Shown one piece after another: positions 1-8,285 of a DNA stretch of 10,434 nt. The notes below the pieces were generated by a model, which saw only the letters and a program-made list of their open reading frames with translations, made no database searches and was not told the DNA's origin. Source of the DNA: Thioalkalivibrio sp. (GTDB lineage: Bacteria > Pseudomonadota > Gammaproteobacteria > Ectothiorhodospirales > Ectothiorhodospiraceae); NCBI GenBank assembly GCA_007133115.1, contig SLNI01000096.1, forward strand, positions 1 through 10,434, read 5' to 3'. The translations under genes and the position numbers were made by a program. Every line of letters begins with the position of its first letter. Position 1 is the stretch's first letter.

Positions 1-558
1 GACGCCGGGATTGGAATCCATGTCGAACGTCGAAACACCGTAGCGCAGGTGCCGCCACGTGGCCCGGGCTGCCCAGACCATCATGAACAACCCGACGATG
101 GGGAAGACGAGGAAGACCAGCGCAATCCACTCCTCCTTTTCCACGGCCTCCCGAAGCAGCGGTAGCAGGAGCGCGGTCGAAAAGCCCGTCCAGACGATGG
201 CAAACACCCAACGGGCGATCCAGTCCCCTTCCTTGTATCGGATCTGACCATCCGCCCAGTCCGCGCGCCAGAGCCACGGTTGGTCGGGGGACCGTGCCTG
301 CCTTTGCTTCAGCTCCTTGCGCTTTCGGGTGAGGTACAGGAACGCGATGGGAACCCCAAAGAAGAACGCGCCTGATCCAAGCACGGGCAACAGAATCCAC
401 CAGCTCGTGCCACCCTGGGGGATGGCCCTGAACAAGTGGAAGAGGACGAAAAGGAAAATGCCGGCTGCCGGCACCAGAAATGCAATCAGGCATCCCTTGC
501 CCACCGCGTTCGCGGAACGCGATGCGTCCTGATCGCTCGATTTGGAACGGAGATTCAT
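1..558 (-). CDS. Partial multi-spanning membrane protein of unknown function (N-terminal 186 residues)
   Basis: The reading frame is open from an ATG at 558 to the window edge, so the C-terminus is missing. Visible are a short polar N-terminus and four hydrophobic segments at about residues 22-44, 52-76, 114-133 and 145-166. A basic stretch (RKRKELKQR) follows the second segment. The loop between helices 2 and 3 contains [13 protein letters not shown], and after helix 4 comes [19 protein letters not shown], which suggests a soluble domain begins there. These motifs resemble uncharacterised membrane proteins sometimes labelled DUF3592, but that is a memory-based guess. The start is supported by a G-rich GGGGG about eight bases upstream; an ATG at 565 is in another frame. 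It begins 20 bases after the T-tract of the tRNA terminator. No function is assigned. Confidence 0.72.
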   Translation of the reverse strand, partial: MNLRSKSSDQDASRSANAVGKGCLIAFLVPAAGIFLFVLFHLFRAIPQGGTSWWILLPVLGSGAFFFGVPIAFLYLTRKRKELKQRQARSPDQPWLWRADWADGQIRYKEGDWIARWVFAIVWTGFSTALLLPLLREAVEKEEWIALVFLVFPIVGLFMMVWAARATWRHLRYGVSTFDMDSNPGV

Positions 559-577
559 CGCGCATGCCCCCAGAACG

Positions 578-602
578 AAAAAGCCCACCGACAAGGGTGG
601 GC
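578..602 (-). terminator. Intrinsic terminator after tRNA-Pro
   Basis: Read on the minus strand, a perfect 7-bp stem GCCCACC/GGTGGGC (602-596 with 589-583) closes a 6-base loop and is followed directly by five T residues (582-578). On the plus strand no T-run follows the stem, so it works in the minus direction only. It lies 19 bases past the tRNA CCA end and probably ends both the tRNA transcript and readthrough from the operon. Confidence 0.85.
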
Positions 603-618
603 CCAACCGAGTTTCCTG

Positions 619-697
<79 letters not shown>

Positions 698-706
698 AGA
701 CGCGCG

Positions 707-735
707 AGTGTACCGGATTGGCAGGTCGCGGGGAA
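707..735 (-). promoter_or_regulatory. Candidate promoter for tRNA-Pro with GC-rich discriminator
   Basis: On the minus strand a -10-like TACACT (712-707) is followed by CGCGCG and then, within 10 bases, the mature tRNA 5' end at 697. A weak -35-like TTCCCC (735-730) lies exactly 17 bases upstream. A GC-rich block between the -10 box and the start point is typical of stable-RNA promoters under stringent control. The -35 match is poor, so this is tentative; the tRNA may instead be processed from the upstream transcript. Confidence 0.45.
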
Positions 736-771
736 GAGTTACCTCCCCCGGTCGCGCATCGGTTCGAAGAA

Positions 772-1128
772 CTAATGGCGAAGGATCTTCAGGATCCCCT
801 CGAGTTCGCTGATGGTGTCCTGAATGACCTGCTGGCTCTGGGTGACGTCCCCCTTCGCCTCCTCGCCACTCAGCTTCTGCCGAGCGCCGTGAATCGTGTA
901 CCCCTGTTCATAGAGCAGCGCACGGATCTGGCGGATCAGCAGGACGTCGTGTCGCTGGTAGTAGCGCCGGTTGCCGCGCCGCTTGACCGGGGACAGCATC
1001 GGGAACTCCTGTTCCCAGTAGCGAAGCACGTGCGGCTTGACCTGACAAAGCTCGGCCACTTCACCGATGGTGAAATAACGCTTGCCGGGAATGACCGGCA
1101 GTTCCTGGCGTTCACTCACTTCCAGCAT
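772..1128 (-). CDS. Short MerR-family transcriptional regulator
   Basis: This 118-residue protein has a MerR-type winged helix-turn-helix at about residues 18-60 ([23 protein letters not shown], given here by its span, then the wing RRGNRRYY). It ends in a short helical tail with hydrophobic heptads (about 96-117) suited to the antiparallel dimer coiled coil. No ligand-binding domain follows, and no metal-binding cysteine cluster is present: the only Cys is in the helix-turn-helix. The start at 1128 was chosen because residue 1 onward ([19 protein letters not shown]) matches a normal short leader, and because upstream codons lie inside ihfA. GAGAGGG sits about nine bases before it. The gene overlaps the end of ihfA by 17 bases, implying translational coupling. 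A MerR-like gene in this place is common in pseudomonads, but I know of no established target; its effector is unknown. Confidence 0.9.
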   Translation of the reverse strand: MLEVSERQELPVIPGKRYFTIGEVAELCQVKPHVLRYWEQEFPMLSPVKRRGNRRYYQRHDVLLIRQIRALLYEQGYTIHGARQKLSGEEAKGDVTQSQQVIQDTISELEGILKILRH

Positions 1129-1411
1129 ACGCCTCGACCCTCTCCCGCAGCTTCTGGCCCGGACGGAACGTGACCACGCGCCGGGCCGACACCGGAATCT
1201 CTTCGCCTGTTTTCGGATTGCGCCCGGGCCGCTCGCTCTTGTCCCGCAGGACGAAATTGCCAAAACCCGAGAGCTTGACGCTGTCCCCGGCCTCCAGCGC
1301 GATGCGCATTTCCTCGAAGAAGAGCTCGACCAATTCCTTGGCCTCGCGCTTGTTCAGACCCAGTTCTTCGTGCAACGCCGTCGCTAATTCCGCTTTCGTA
1401 ACAGCCGTCAT
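1112..1411 (-). CDS. ihfA: Integration host factor alpha subunit
   Basis: IHF alpha pairs with IHF beta to bind specific sites and bend DNA sharply, acting in nucleoid structure, recombination and sigma-54 promoter activation. The 99-residue product equals the usual family length. It shows the helical dimerisation half (residues 1-45, with [18 protein letters not shown]), the KLSGFGNF turn at 46-53, and the DNA-contacting beta arm [14 protein letters not shown] at about 61-74. The intercalating proline is Pro66. The C-terminal [12 protein letters not shown] is also diagnostic. The start is the ATG at 1411 ([10 protein letters not shown]), which lies two bases after the pheT stop; an in-frame ATG at 1453 would only add 14 residues from the overlapping pheT end. 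The short spacing implies coupling to pheT translation. The Shine-Dalgarno is weak (GAGA). Confidence 0.97.
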   Translation of the reverse strand: MTAVTKAELATALHEELGLNKREAKELVELFFEEMRIALEAGDSVKLSGFGNFVLRDKSERPGRNPKTGEEIPVSARRVVTFRPGQKLRERVEAYAGSE

Positions 1412-1413
1412 GC

Positions 1414-3777
1414 TCAGTATCTCGGTCTCGCGCTCAGTTGGCTTTCCAGGCATTCGAGAACCGCCCGGGTTACCGCGTTGACGTCATTTTCTTCAAGAGT
1501 GCGATCAAAAGCCCTTAAAATCAACCCCAAAGCGATACTTTTCTCATTTTCTTCCAAACCTTTTCCCTGGTACACGTCGAAAAGGCGGATTTCCTGTAAC
1601 AACGGCAGCTCCAACGACGCCACCGCCGCAAGCAGATCACCGGCGGGCACTTCCCGATCCACCACCAGCGCCAGATCACGTCGAATCGCAGGATACGGCG
1701 AGAGAGGCGCGAACCGCGGCACACTCGCCGCGGCGAGAACCGCCGCATCGAGCTCGAACAGGAACAGCTCGGGCACGTCGAAACGCTCTCCGAGCCGCGG
1801 ATGCAGTGCCCCCAGCCAGCCGATTTCCCGACCTTCCAGCAGAATGCGGGCCGACTGGCCGTCGTGAAGCGATGGATGCGGAGCCGGGTCAAACCGAAGC
1901 TCTCCCGCCAACCCCGTGCACAGGCCCTCGACGACGCCCTTGGCGTCGAAGAAATCCACGACCCGGCGCCCCGCCTGCCAGTGTTCCGGCTCCGCACGGC
2001 CGCAGAGCAGACCCGCCAGCCGTGGCTCCTGGAGCAGACCCGAAACATCGGGCACGAAACGCAGCCCATGTTCGAAGAGCCGCAGCTCCGGCTGCTGGCG
2101 CGCAAGGTTGTGCGCGGCGGTGCGCACGAGTCCGGGCCAGAGCCCGGGTCGCATCACCGCGAGCTCCGAGGAGATCGGATTGGACAGCGCGAGGCCCTGA
2201 ACCGCTGGGTAGAACGCCTCGGCCCAGTCCGGTCCGATGAAACTGAAGGTCACGACCTCGAAGAATCCCTGGTCTGCCAGCGCCTGTTTGCGGGCGCGCA
2301 AACCGTTCTCGCTGGGTGAATCCGCGGGCAGACTGACCCTGGGCAAGGTCTGGGGCAACCGATCATAGCCGTGGATCCGGGCGAGTTCCTCGATCAGATC
2401 TTCCTCGCGTTCCAGATCAAAACGAGCTCTCAATGGACGGATTTTCCAGCCTTTTTCAGTCGTCTCCACCCGGCATCCGAGCCCACTCAGAATCTGTTCG
2501 ACCTCCGCAGGGGCGAAGGCCATCCCCAGCACCCGGGGAATGCGTTCCCGACGCAGCACGATCGTCTGTTCGGCATGCGCTGCCGGGACATGGCCCTGAT
2601 GAACCACCGGACCGGCCTGCCCTCCGGCGATCTGGAGAATCAACGCCGTCGCCCGCTCGAGGGCATAGATCGGCAGGGTCGGATCGACGCCCCGTTCAAA
2701 ACGGTGCGAGGCATCGGTGTGCAGGCCATGGGCGCGCGCGCGACCCGCAAGCACCCGCGGACTGAAGTGCGCACTTTCCAGGACGACACGACCCGTTTCA
2801 GCGGTCACCGCACTGGCCTCTCCGCCCATGATGCCGGCCAGGGCCAGAGGACCGCGTTCTCCGGCGATGAGCAGATCGTCGGCACCGGGTTCGATCACGT
2901 TGCCGTTCAGCAGCCGGAGTGAGTCGCCCGGGCGCCCGAACCGCACCTCGATCACCGGACCCACGACCGAGGCCGCGAAGGCGTGCATCGGCTGACCCAG
3001 TTCCAGCATGACGTAGTTCGTGACATCCACGACCGGATGCAATGGCCGCAGCCCGGCCCGACGCAAACGCTCTCGGATCCACAGGGGTGTTCGGGCGGTC
3101 GGGTCCAGGCCATCGATCACACGTGCGGCATACAGGGGACAGGCCTCGGGGTCCAGGACGCGCACGTCGACCACCGCATCGATCGTGGCCGATACCGGCT
3201 CGATCACCGGACCCGTCACCGTCCGGGCCAGCAGTGTTCCCGTTTCCCGTGCCACGCCCAGCATGCCCAGGCAATCCGCCCGGTTCGGCGTCAGATCAAC
3301 TTCGAGGATCACGTCGTCGAGACCCATCCAGACCCTGAGGTCCTCCCCGACCGGAGCATCCTCGGGCAGGGCCATCAGACCCTCGGAGCTCTCGGCCAGC
3401 CCCAGTTCGGCCGCCGAGCAGAGCATGCCCAGCGACTCGACCCCGCGCAGCCGGGAGCGCTTGACCCGAAAATCTCCGGGAAGCACCGCGCCGACGCAGG
3501 CGACCGGGGCCTTCATGCCCTCGCTCACATTCGGCGCACCACAGACGATGTCGAGGATGTCCTCCTGTCCGGCATCCACCCGGCACACCCGCAGCCGATC
3601 GGCGTCCGGATGCGGGGCCACCGAGAGCACCTGCCCGATGCGCACCCCCGAGAACGGCGGGGCCGCCGCCTCGATCGCGTCGAGTTCCAGGCCGGCCATG
3701 GTCAACCGATGTCCGAGCTCCGCCGCCGACTCCGGTACCGGAAGCCACTCGCGCAACCACTCCATGCTGATCCGCAT
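1414..3777 (-). CDS. pheT: Phenylalanyl-tRNA synthetase beta subunit
   Basis: The beta subunit of the cytoplasmic (alpha-beta)2 enzyme that charges tRNA-Phe. The 787-residue length is close to the E. coli protein (795). Domains in order: N-terminal segment (1-40), an OB-fold tRNA-binding domain (about 41-150, with GAPNVSEG and [11 protein letters not shown]), the B3/B4 editing domain (about 212-386), B5 (about 402-475), the pseudo-catalytic core (about 480-690) and the C-terminal ferredoxin-like anticodon-binding domain (about 693-786, starting [13 protein letters not shown]). Residues matching the Tyr-tRNA editing pocket described for E. coli are present: His265, Glu334, Thr354 and Ala356. 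So proofreading should be intact. The ATG at 3777 lies five bases after the pheS stop, with CAGGG and AGGA just upstream, consistent with equimolar expression of the two subunits. Nothing looks broken. Confidence 0.98.
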   Translation of the reverse strand: MRISMEWLREWLPVPESAAELGHRLTMAGLELDAIEAAAPPFSGVRIGQVLSVAPHPDADRLRVCRVDAGQEDILDIVCGAPNVSEGMKAPVACVGAVLPGDFRVKRSRLRGVESLGMLCSAAELGLAESSEGLMALPEDAPVGEDLRVWMGLDDVILEVDLTPNRADCLGMLGVARETGTLLARTVTGPVIEPVSATIDAVVDVRVLDPEACPLYAARVIDGLDPTARTPLWIRERLRRAGLRPLHPVVDVTNYVMLELGQPMHAFAASVVGPVIEVRFGRPGDSLRLLNGNVIEPGADDLLIAGERGPLALAGIMGGEASAVTAETGRVVLESAHFSPRVLAGRARAHGLHTDASHRFERGVDPTLPIYALERATALILQIAGGQAGPVVHQGHVPAAHAEQTIVLRRERIPRVLGMAFAPAEVEQILSGLGCRVETTEKGWKIRPLRARFDLEREEDLIEELARIHGYDRLPQTLPRVSLPADSPSENGLRARKQALADQGFFEVVTFSFIGPDWAEAFYPAVQGLALSNPISSELAVMRPGLWPGLVRTAAHNLARQQPELRLFEHGLRFVPDVSGLLQEPRLAGLLCGRAEPEHWQAGRRVVDFFDAKGVVEGLCTGLAGELRFDPAPHPSLHDGQSARILLEGREIGWLGALHPRLGERFDVPELFLFELDAAVLAAASVPRFAPLSPYPAIRRDLALVVDREVPAGDLLAAVASLELPLLQEIRLFDVYQGKGLEENEKSIALGLILRAFDRTLEENDVNAVTRAVLECLESQLSARPRY

Positions 3778-3782
3778 CGTTC

Positions 3783-4961
<1,179 letters not shown>

Positions 4962-4970
4962 CGAGCCCTT

Positions 4971-5330
4971 TCAGGCTGCCAGGCTGGTCCTGGCCTTCTC
5001 GGCAATTACGCCAAATGCAGGAAGATCGTGAACCGCGAGATCCGCGAGGACCTTGCGATCGATTTCCACACCGGCCTTGTTCAGACCATCCATCATGCGG
5101 CTGTACGAAAGATCGAACATCCGGGCCGCCGCGTTGATGCGGACGATCCACAGGGCGCGGAACTGGCGCTTCTTCTGGCGACGGTCGCGGTAGGCATACT
5201 GGCCCGCCTTGGTGACCGCCTGCTTGGCGACGCGGTAAACGTTCTTGCGGGCACCGTAGTAGCCCTTGGCCTGATCCAGGACCTTCTTGTGACGTGCGTG
5301 GGCGGTAACGCCGCGCTTGACTCTAGGCAT
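4971..5330 (-). CDS. rplT: 50S ribosomal protein L20
   Basis: L20 binds 23S rRNA early in large-subunit assembly and in E. coli also represses translation of its own rpmI-rplT message. The 119-residue product has the usual length. It has the very basic N-terminal extension ([18 protein letters not shown], then [20 protein letters not shown]) and the globular C-terminal domain from about residue 60. That domain includes the conserved [11 protein letters not shown] and [20 protein letters not shown], the latter being the part that contacts rRNA. The ATG at 5330 is preceded by AAGGGGAG with eight bases of spacing, an excellent ribosome-binding site. It starts 14 bases after the rpmI stop, fitting coupled translation with L35. 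Confidence 0.98.
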   Translation of the reverse strand: MPRVKRGVTAHARHKKVLDQAKGYYGARKNVYRVAKQAVTKAGQYAYRDRRQKKRQFRALWIVRINAAARMFDLSYSRMMDGLNKAGVEIDRKVLADLAVHDLPAFGVIAEKARTSLAA

Positions 5331-5344
5331 GGTCGTTACTCCCC

Positions 5345-5542
5345 TTAACTGTGCGGCAGCATCTGGCGGACGGACGCGACATCGCTGTCGTGAATCATCG
5401 CCGCGCCACGCAAATGACGCTTACGCTTGGTGGATTTCTTGGTCAGGATGTGGCGGCGGTGCGACTGCGCCCGCTTGAACCCACCCGAACCGGTTTTGGC
5501 GAAGCGCTTGGCGGCGCCTCGGTTGGTCTTCAGTTTCGGCAT
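5345..5542 (-). CDS. rpmI: 50S ribosomal protein L35
   Basis: A small basic large-subunit protein of 65 residues, the usual length. The family core [18 protein letters not shown], the [20 protein letters not shown] stretch and a short acidic C-terminal helix are all present. Two in-frame ATGs lie close together (5548 and 5542). The ATG at 5542 is chosen because it gives the conserved MPKLKT start and because GGAG lies six bases before it, whereas GGAG directly abuts the 5548 ATG. In E. coli this gene is the translational target through which L20 controls both proteins. Confidence 0.97.
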   Translation of the reverse strand: MPKLKTNRGAAKRFAKTGSGGFKRAQSHRRHILTKKSTKRKRHLRGAAMIHDSDVASVRQMLPHS

Positions 5543-5573
5543 TTTCATCTCCAGGTCAGAGACCGTCGCCTTT

Positions 5574-5603
5574 CCGGCAGATGCCGGGGCTCGGTCGGTT
5601 ATA
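5574..5603 (-). promoter_or_regulatory. Candidate rpmI leader elements: hairpin and internal -10 box
   Basis: The 123-base gap between infC and rpmI is longer than most in the operon. On the minus strand it holds a -10-like TATAAC (5603-5598) with no good -35 box. After it comes a perfect short hairpin CCGGC-ATCT-GCCGG (5587-5574), 31 bases before the rpmI start. E. coli carries an L20-binding leader structure in this region, but I could not construct the matching pseudoknot here, so the role is unproven. Confidence 0.3.
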
Positions 5604-5665
5604 AAAGGCTTGGGGGTATACCGGGACCCTCTCGCCCTTGTGCGGCGGACGTGTTTCGCCAGCCG

Positions 5666-6184
5666 TTACTTCTTCTTCGCCGTCATCACCATCACGAGTT
5701 GCCGGCCTTCCATCTTGGCCCGCTGCTCGACGATCGCGACGTCCGCAAGGTCGGCCTCGATCCGGTCCAGCAGCTCACCGCCGAGTTCCTGGTGGCGCAT
5801 TTCACGTCCACGAAACCGGATGGTGACCTTGCCTTTGTCGCCCGCTTCCAGGAAACGGGTGAGGTTGCGCAGCTTGACCTTGTAATCGGCGTCGTCGGTC
5901 CCGGGACGGAATTTCACTTCCTTCACCTGGACCTGCTTCTGATTCTTCTTCGCGGCCTGGGCCTTCTTGGCCTGTTCGAACTTGAACTTGCCATAGTCCA
6001 TGATCCGGCATACCGGGGGATCCGCGTTGGGCGAGATCTCGACGAGGTCCATACCGGCTTCCACCGCCAGTCCCAGGGCCTCGTTGGTATGGACGACCCC
6101 ACGGTTTTCACCCTCGGCATCGATCAGTCGAATGGTCGGGCAGACGATCTGCTCGTTCAGTCGAACACTCTTGGCTCCGCTAAT
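5666..6184 (-). CDS. infC: Translation initiation factor IF-3 (AUU start)
   Basis: IF-3 binds the 30S subunit, keeps subunits apart and checks start-codon and initiator-tRNA pairing. The 172-residue product shows the N-domain (about 1-68, with [26 protein letters not shown] and MDYGKFKFE), a lysine/glutamine-rich linker (about 70-88) and the C-domain. The C-domain starts [17 protein letters not shown] and includes the 30S-binding [19 protein letters not shown]. No ATG, GTG or TTG occurs in frame between the stop at 6217-6215 and a GTG at 6064 that would delete about 40 conserved residues. ATT at 6184 is nine bases after GGAG and gives a normal N-terminus. The AUU start is a known property of infC and is the basis of IF-3 autoregulation in E. 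coli. It lies 30 bases after thrS. Confidence 0.96.
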   Translation of the reverse strand: MSGAKSVRLNEQIVCPTIRLIDAEGENRGVVHTNEALGLAVEAGMDLVEISPNADPPVCRIMDYGKFKFEQAKKAQAAKKNQKQVQVKEVKFRPGTDDADYKVKLRNLTRFLEAGDKGKVTIRFRGREMRHQELGGELLDRIEADLADVAIVEQRAKMEGRQLVMVMTAKKK

Positions 6185-6197
6185 AGTCTTCTTCTCC
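6182..6197 (-). promoter_or_regulatory. infC ribosome-binding site with ATT start codon
   Basis: On the minus strand GGAG (6197-6194) lies nine bases before ATT (6184-6182). No standard start codon exists in this frame for another 39 codons. Use of AUU lets IF-3 discriminate against its own message. Confidence 0.85.
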
Positions 6198-6214
6198 AGA
6201 ACAAATGAACAACG

Positions 6215-8131
6215 TCAATGCGCGCGGGTCGCGATCTCGGACCCGAGCCGCGCGGAGAGACCCTCCAACGCCATGCTCCCAAGATCTTCACCGGACCGCG
6301 TACGCACCGACACGGATTGGGTTTCCATCTCCCGGTCCCCAAGGACCAGCAGATACGGCACCCGCTTGAGCGTGTGCTCGCGAATCTTAAAGCCGATCTT
6401 CTCATTTCTCAAGTCGGCTTCCACCCGCAGACCCTTTTCCCGCAAGGCTTTCACGACTTCCCGGGCATAGTCGTCCTGGCGTTCGGTGATGGTCAGCACT
6501 GCAACCTGCACCGGCGCGAGCCAAAGCGGGAACAGGCCCGCATAGTGTTCGATGAGCACCCCGAAGAAGCGCTCCAGCGAACCGAACAGCGCCCGGTGGA
6601 TCATGATCGGCCGCGTGCGCTCGTTGCTCTCGGAAACGTACTCCATGTCGAAGCGTTCGGGCAGGTTGAAATCCAGCTGCACCGTGGAACACTGCCACTG
6701 GCGGCCGATCGCGTCCCGGATCTTGATATCGATCTTCGGCCCGTAGAACGCACCGCCACCCTCGTCGACGCTGTATTCGAGGCCCTTTTTCTCGATCGCC
6801 GAACGCAGGGCCGCGGTGGCGTGTTCCCAGATGGCGTCGGAACCCACCGCATCTTCAGGCTTTGTGGAAAGATTGATGTCGAAGTCCTTGAATCCGAATG
6901 CATTCAGGAGCTCAAGGGTCAGCTCGAGCACCCCGATGATCTCGGACTCGATCTGGTCCTCGCGACAGAAGATATGCGCGTCGTCCTGGGTGAATCCGCG
7001 AACCCGCATCAGGCCGTGCAACGCGCCCGACATCTCGCGCCGGTACACGGTACCCATCTCGCCCCAGCGCAGCGGGAGATCGCGGTAGGAGCGCAACCGG
7101 TCCTTGTATACCAGCACGTGGAACGGGCAGTTCATCGGCTTCAGCTGGAAGGACTGGTTGTCGTCTTCCATCGGCTCGTACATCGAGTCCGAGTAGAAGT
7201 CGGCGTGGCCGGAAGTCTTCCAGAGTTCCAGGTTGGCAATATGCGGCGTGACCACGAAGTCGTAGCCCGCCCGCTCATGCAAGTCGAACCAGAACTGTTC
7301 GATCACCCGGCGGATACGCGCGCCCTTGGGATGCCAGAACACCAACCCACCGCCGGCATCTTCCTGGATCGAGAACAGATCGAGCTCGGTCCCGATGCGA
7401 CGATGATCCCGACGCTCGGCCTCGCGCAGCTGTTCCAGGTAGGCCCCGAGCTGTTCCTTGTTCGGCCAGGCGGTCCCGTAGATGCGCTGCAGCATCTCGT
7501 TGTTGGAATCGCCGCGCCAGTAGGCGCCGGCGACCTTGGTGAGCTTGAACGCCTTCAGCAGACCGGTCGAGGGAATGTGCGGACCGCGGCACAGGTCGAC
7601 GAACTCGCCCTGGCGATACAGCGAGATCTCCTGGTCCGGCGGAATGCTGGCAATGATCTCCGCCTTGTACGCCTCGCCCATGTCGCGGAAGTACGCCACC
7701 GCCGCATCGCGCTCCATCACCGAGCGCTCCACCGGAAGATCCGCCTTGGCGAGCTCCGTCATGCGCTTTTCAATCTTTTCCAGATCTTCCGGCGTAAACG
7801 CGCGCTCGAATGCGAAGTCATAGAAGAAACCGTTCTCGATCACCGGGCCGATCGTCACCTGCGCGCCGGGGAAAAGCTCCTTCACGGCCTGCGCGAGCAG
7901 GTGCGCGGTGGAATGCCGGATGATCTCGAGTCCCTCCGGGTCGCGACCGGTCACGATTGCGAGTTCGGCGTCCTCGGTAATGGTGTGCCGCACGTCGACG
8001 AGGCGACCATCGACCTTGCCGGCCAGGGCCGCCTTCGCAAGACCCGGGCCAATGTCGCGGGCAACATCGAGCACGGAGACAGGCGCGTCGAATGGACGGC
8101 GGCTGCCATCGGGAAGGGAAATGACGGGCAT
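6215..8131 (-). CDS. thrS: Threonyl-tRNA synthetase
   Basis: A class II synthetase that charges tRNA-Thr and edits Ser-tRNA-Thr. The 638 residues (E. coli 642) comprise a TGS domain (1-61) and an editing domain (about 65-225) with the zinc-like site HSTAH (His73, His77) and CRGPH (Cys181, His185). Next comes the catalytic core (about 245-535), with zinc ligands Cys335 (KPMNCPFH), His386 and His512. The C-terminal anticodon-binding domain is about 540-638 ([16 protein letters not shown], then LVLGDREM). All key residues are present, so both charging and editing should work. The ATG at 8131 is chosen because AAGGAG lies seven bases upstream and [10 protein letters not shown] is the normal N-terminus; an in-frame upstream ATG at 8191 falls inside the leader hairpin region. 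This is the first gene of the operon. Confidence 0.98.
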   Translation of the reverse strand: MPVISLPDGSRRPFDAPVSVLDVARDIGPGLAKAALAGKVDGRLVDVRHTITEDAELAIVTGRDPEGLEIIRHSTAHLLAQAVKELFPGAQVTIGPVIENGFFYDFAFERAFTPEDLEKIEKRMTELAKADLPVERSVMERDAAVAYFRDMGEAYKAEIIASIPPDQEISLYRQGEFVDLCRGPHIPSTGLLKAFKLTKVAGAYWRGDSNNEMLQRIYGTAWPNKEQLGAYLEQLREAERRDHRRIGTELDLFSIQEDAGGGLVFWHPKGARIRRVIEQFWFDLHERAGYDFVVTPHIANLELWKTSGHADFYSDSMYEPMEDDNQSFQLKPMNCPFHVLVYKDRLRSYRDLPLRWGEMGTVYRREMSGALHGLMRVRGFTQDDAHIFCREDQIESEIIGVLELTLELLNAFGFKDFDINLSTKPEDAVGSDAIWEHATAALRSAIEKKGLEYSVDEGGGAFYGPKIDIKIRDAIGRQWQCSTVQLDFNLPERFDMEYVSESNERTRPIMIHRALFGSLERFFGVLIEHYAGLFPLWLAPVQVAVLTITERQDDYAREVVKALREKGLRVEADLRNEKIGFKIREHTLKRVPYLLVLGDREMETQSVSVRTRSGEDLGSMALEGLSARLGSEIATRAH

Positions 8132-8138
8132 TGCAGGG

Positions 8139-8170
8139 CTCCTTCGCCGACCTGTACGCGGGGTCGAGCG
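8139..8170 (-). promoter_or_regulatory. thrS leader proximal hairpin next to the Shine-Dalgarno
   Basis: On the minus strand TCGACC (8167-8162) pairs with GGTCGG (8152-8147). Two more pairs form beyond a bulged C, so the stem reaches 8170 and 8145. The 9-base loop CCGCGTACA contains CGT, the sequence of a threonine anticodon (CGU). The Shine-Dalgarno AAGGAG (8144-8139) starts right after the stem. In E. coli a hairpin with an anticodon-like CGU loop just upstream of the thrS ribosome-binding site is bound by ThrRS to repress translation; this looks like a counterpart, by position and loop only. Confidence 0.5.
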
Positions 8171-8183
8171 TGGCGATGACGGG

Positions 8184-8207
8184 CGATCCACCCCGTAGGA
8201 GGGATCG
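8184..8207 (-). promoter_or_regulatory. thrS leader distal hairpin
   Basis: On the minus strand CGATCC (8207-8202) pairs with GGATCG (8189-8184). Inside it CTCC pairs with GGGG (one G-U pair) around a 3-base loop TAC, leaving one bulged U. It would be the first hairpin of the thrS mRNA leader and may correspond to the distal arm of the two-arm operator known in E. coli. Function is inferred from position. Confidence 0.5.
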
Positions 8208-8219
8208 AGTGGGCCGCCA

Positions 8220-8228
8220 ATGATACCA
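8220..8228 (-). promoter_or_regulatory. Candidate extended -10 promoter for thrS operon
   Basis: On the minus strand TGGTATCAT (8228-8220) matches an extended -10 element (TG-N-TATCAT; consensus TATAAT, five of six). No good -35 box is visible 16-18 bases upstream, which extended -10 promoters tolerate. It would give a leader of about 80 bases that contains both hairpins. Confidence 0.5.
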
Positions 8229-8285
8229 AAGCGCCCTGCAACAGGCGAAATATCCTGGGAGCCTGTCGGACTCGACCGATTCCGG

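Noticed and set aside
730..749. Hairpin GGGG-GAG/CTC-TT-CCCC between the MerR gene and tRNA-Pro as a terminator
   Set aside because: The stem needs a two-base bulge and no T-run follows, so it cannot be supported as an intrinsic terminator.
1129..1263. A longer 163-residue version of the MerR-like protein
   Set aside because: The added N-terminus is an Arg/Ser/Cys-rich shadow of ihfA; the family start matches ATG 1128.
1412..1453. Upstream ATG giving a 113-residue IHF alpha
   Set aside because: The extra 14 residues come from the pheT coding end in another phase and are absent from known IHF alpha proteins; the ATG at 1411 gives the usual length.
6218..8179. A 653-codon open frame on the plus strand, antisense to thrS
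   Set aside because: It is the mirror of thrS in GC-rich DNA. thrS has every catalytic and editing residue, while the antisense translation has no recognisable domain and no ribosome-binding site context.
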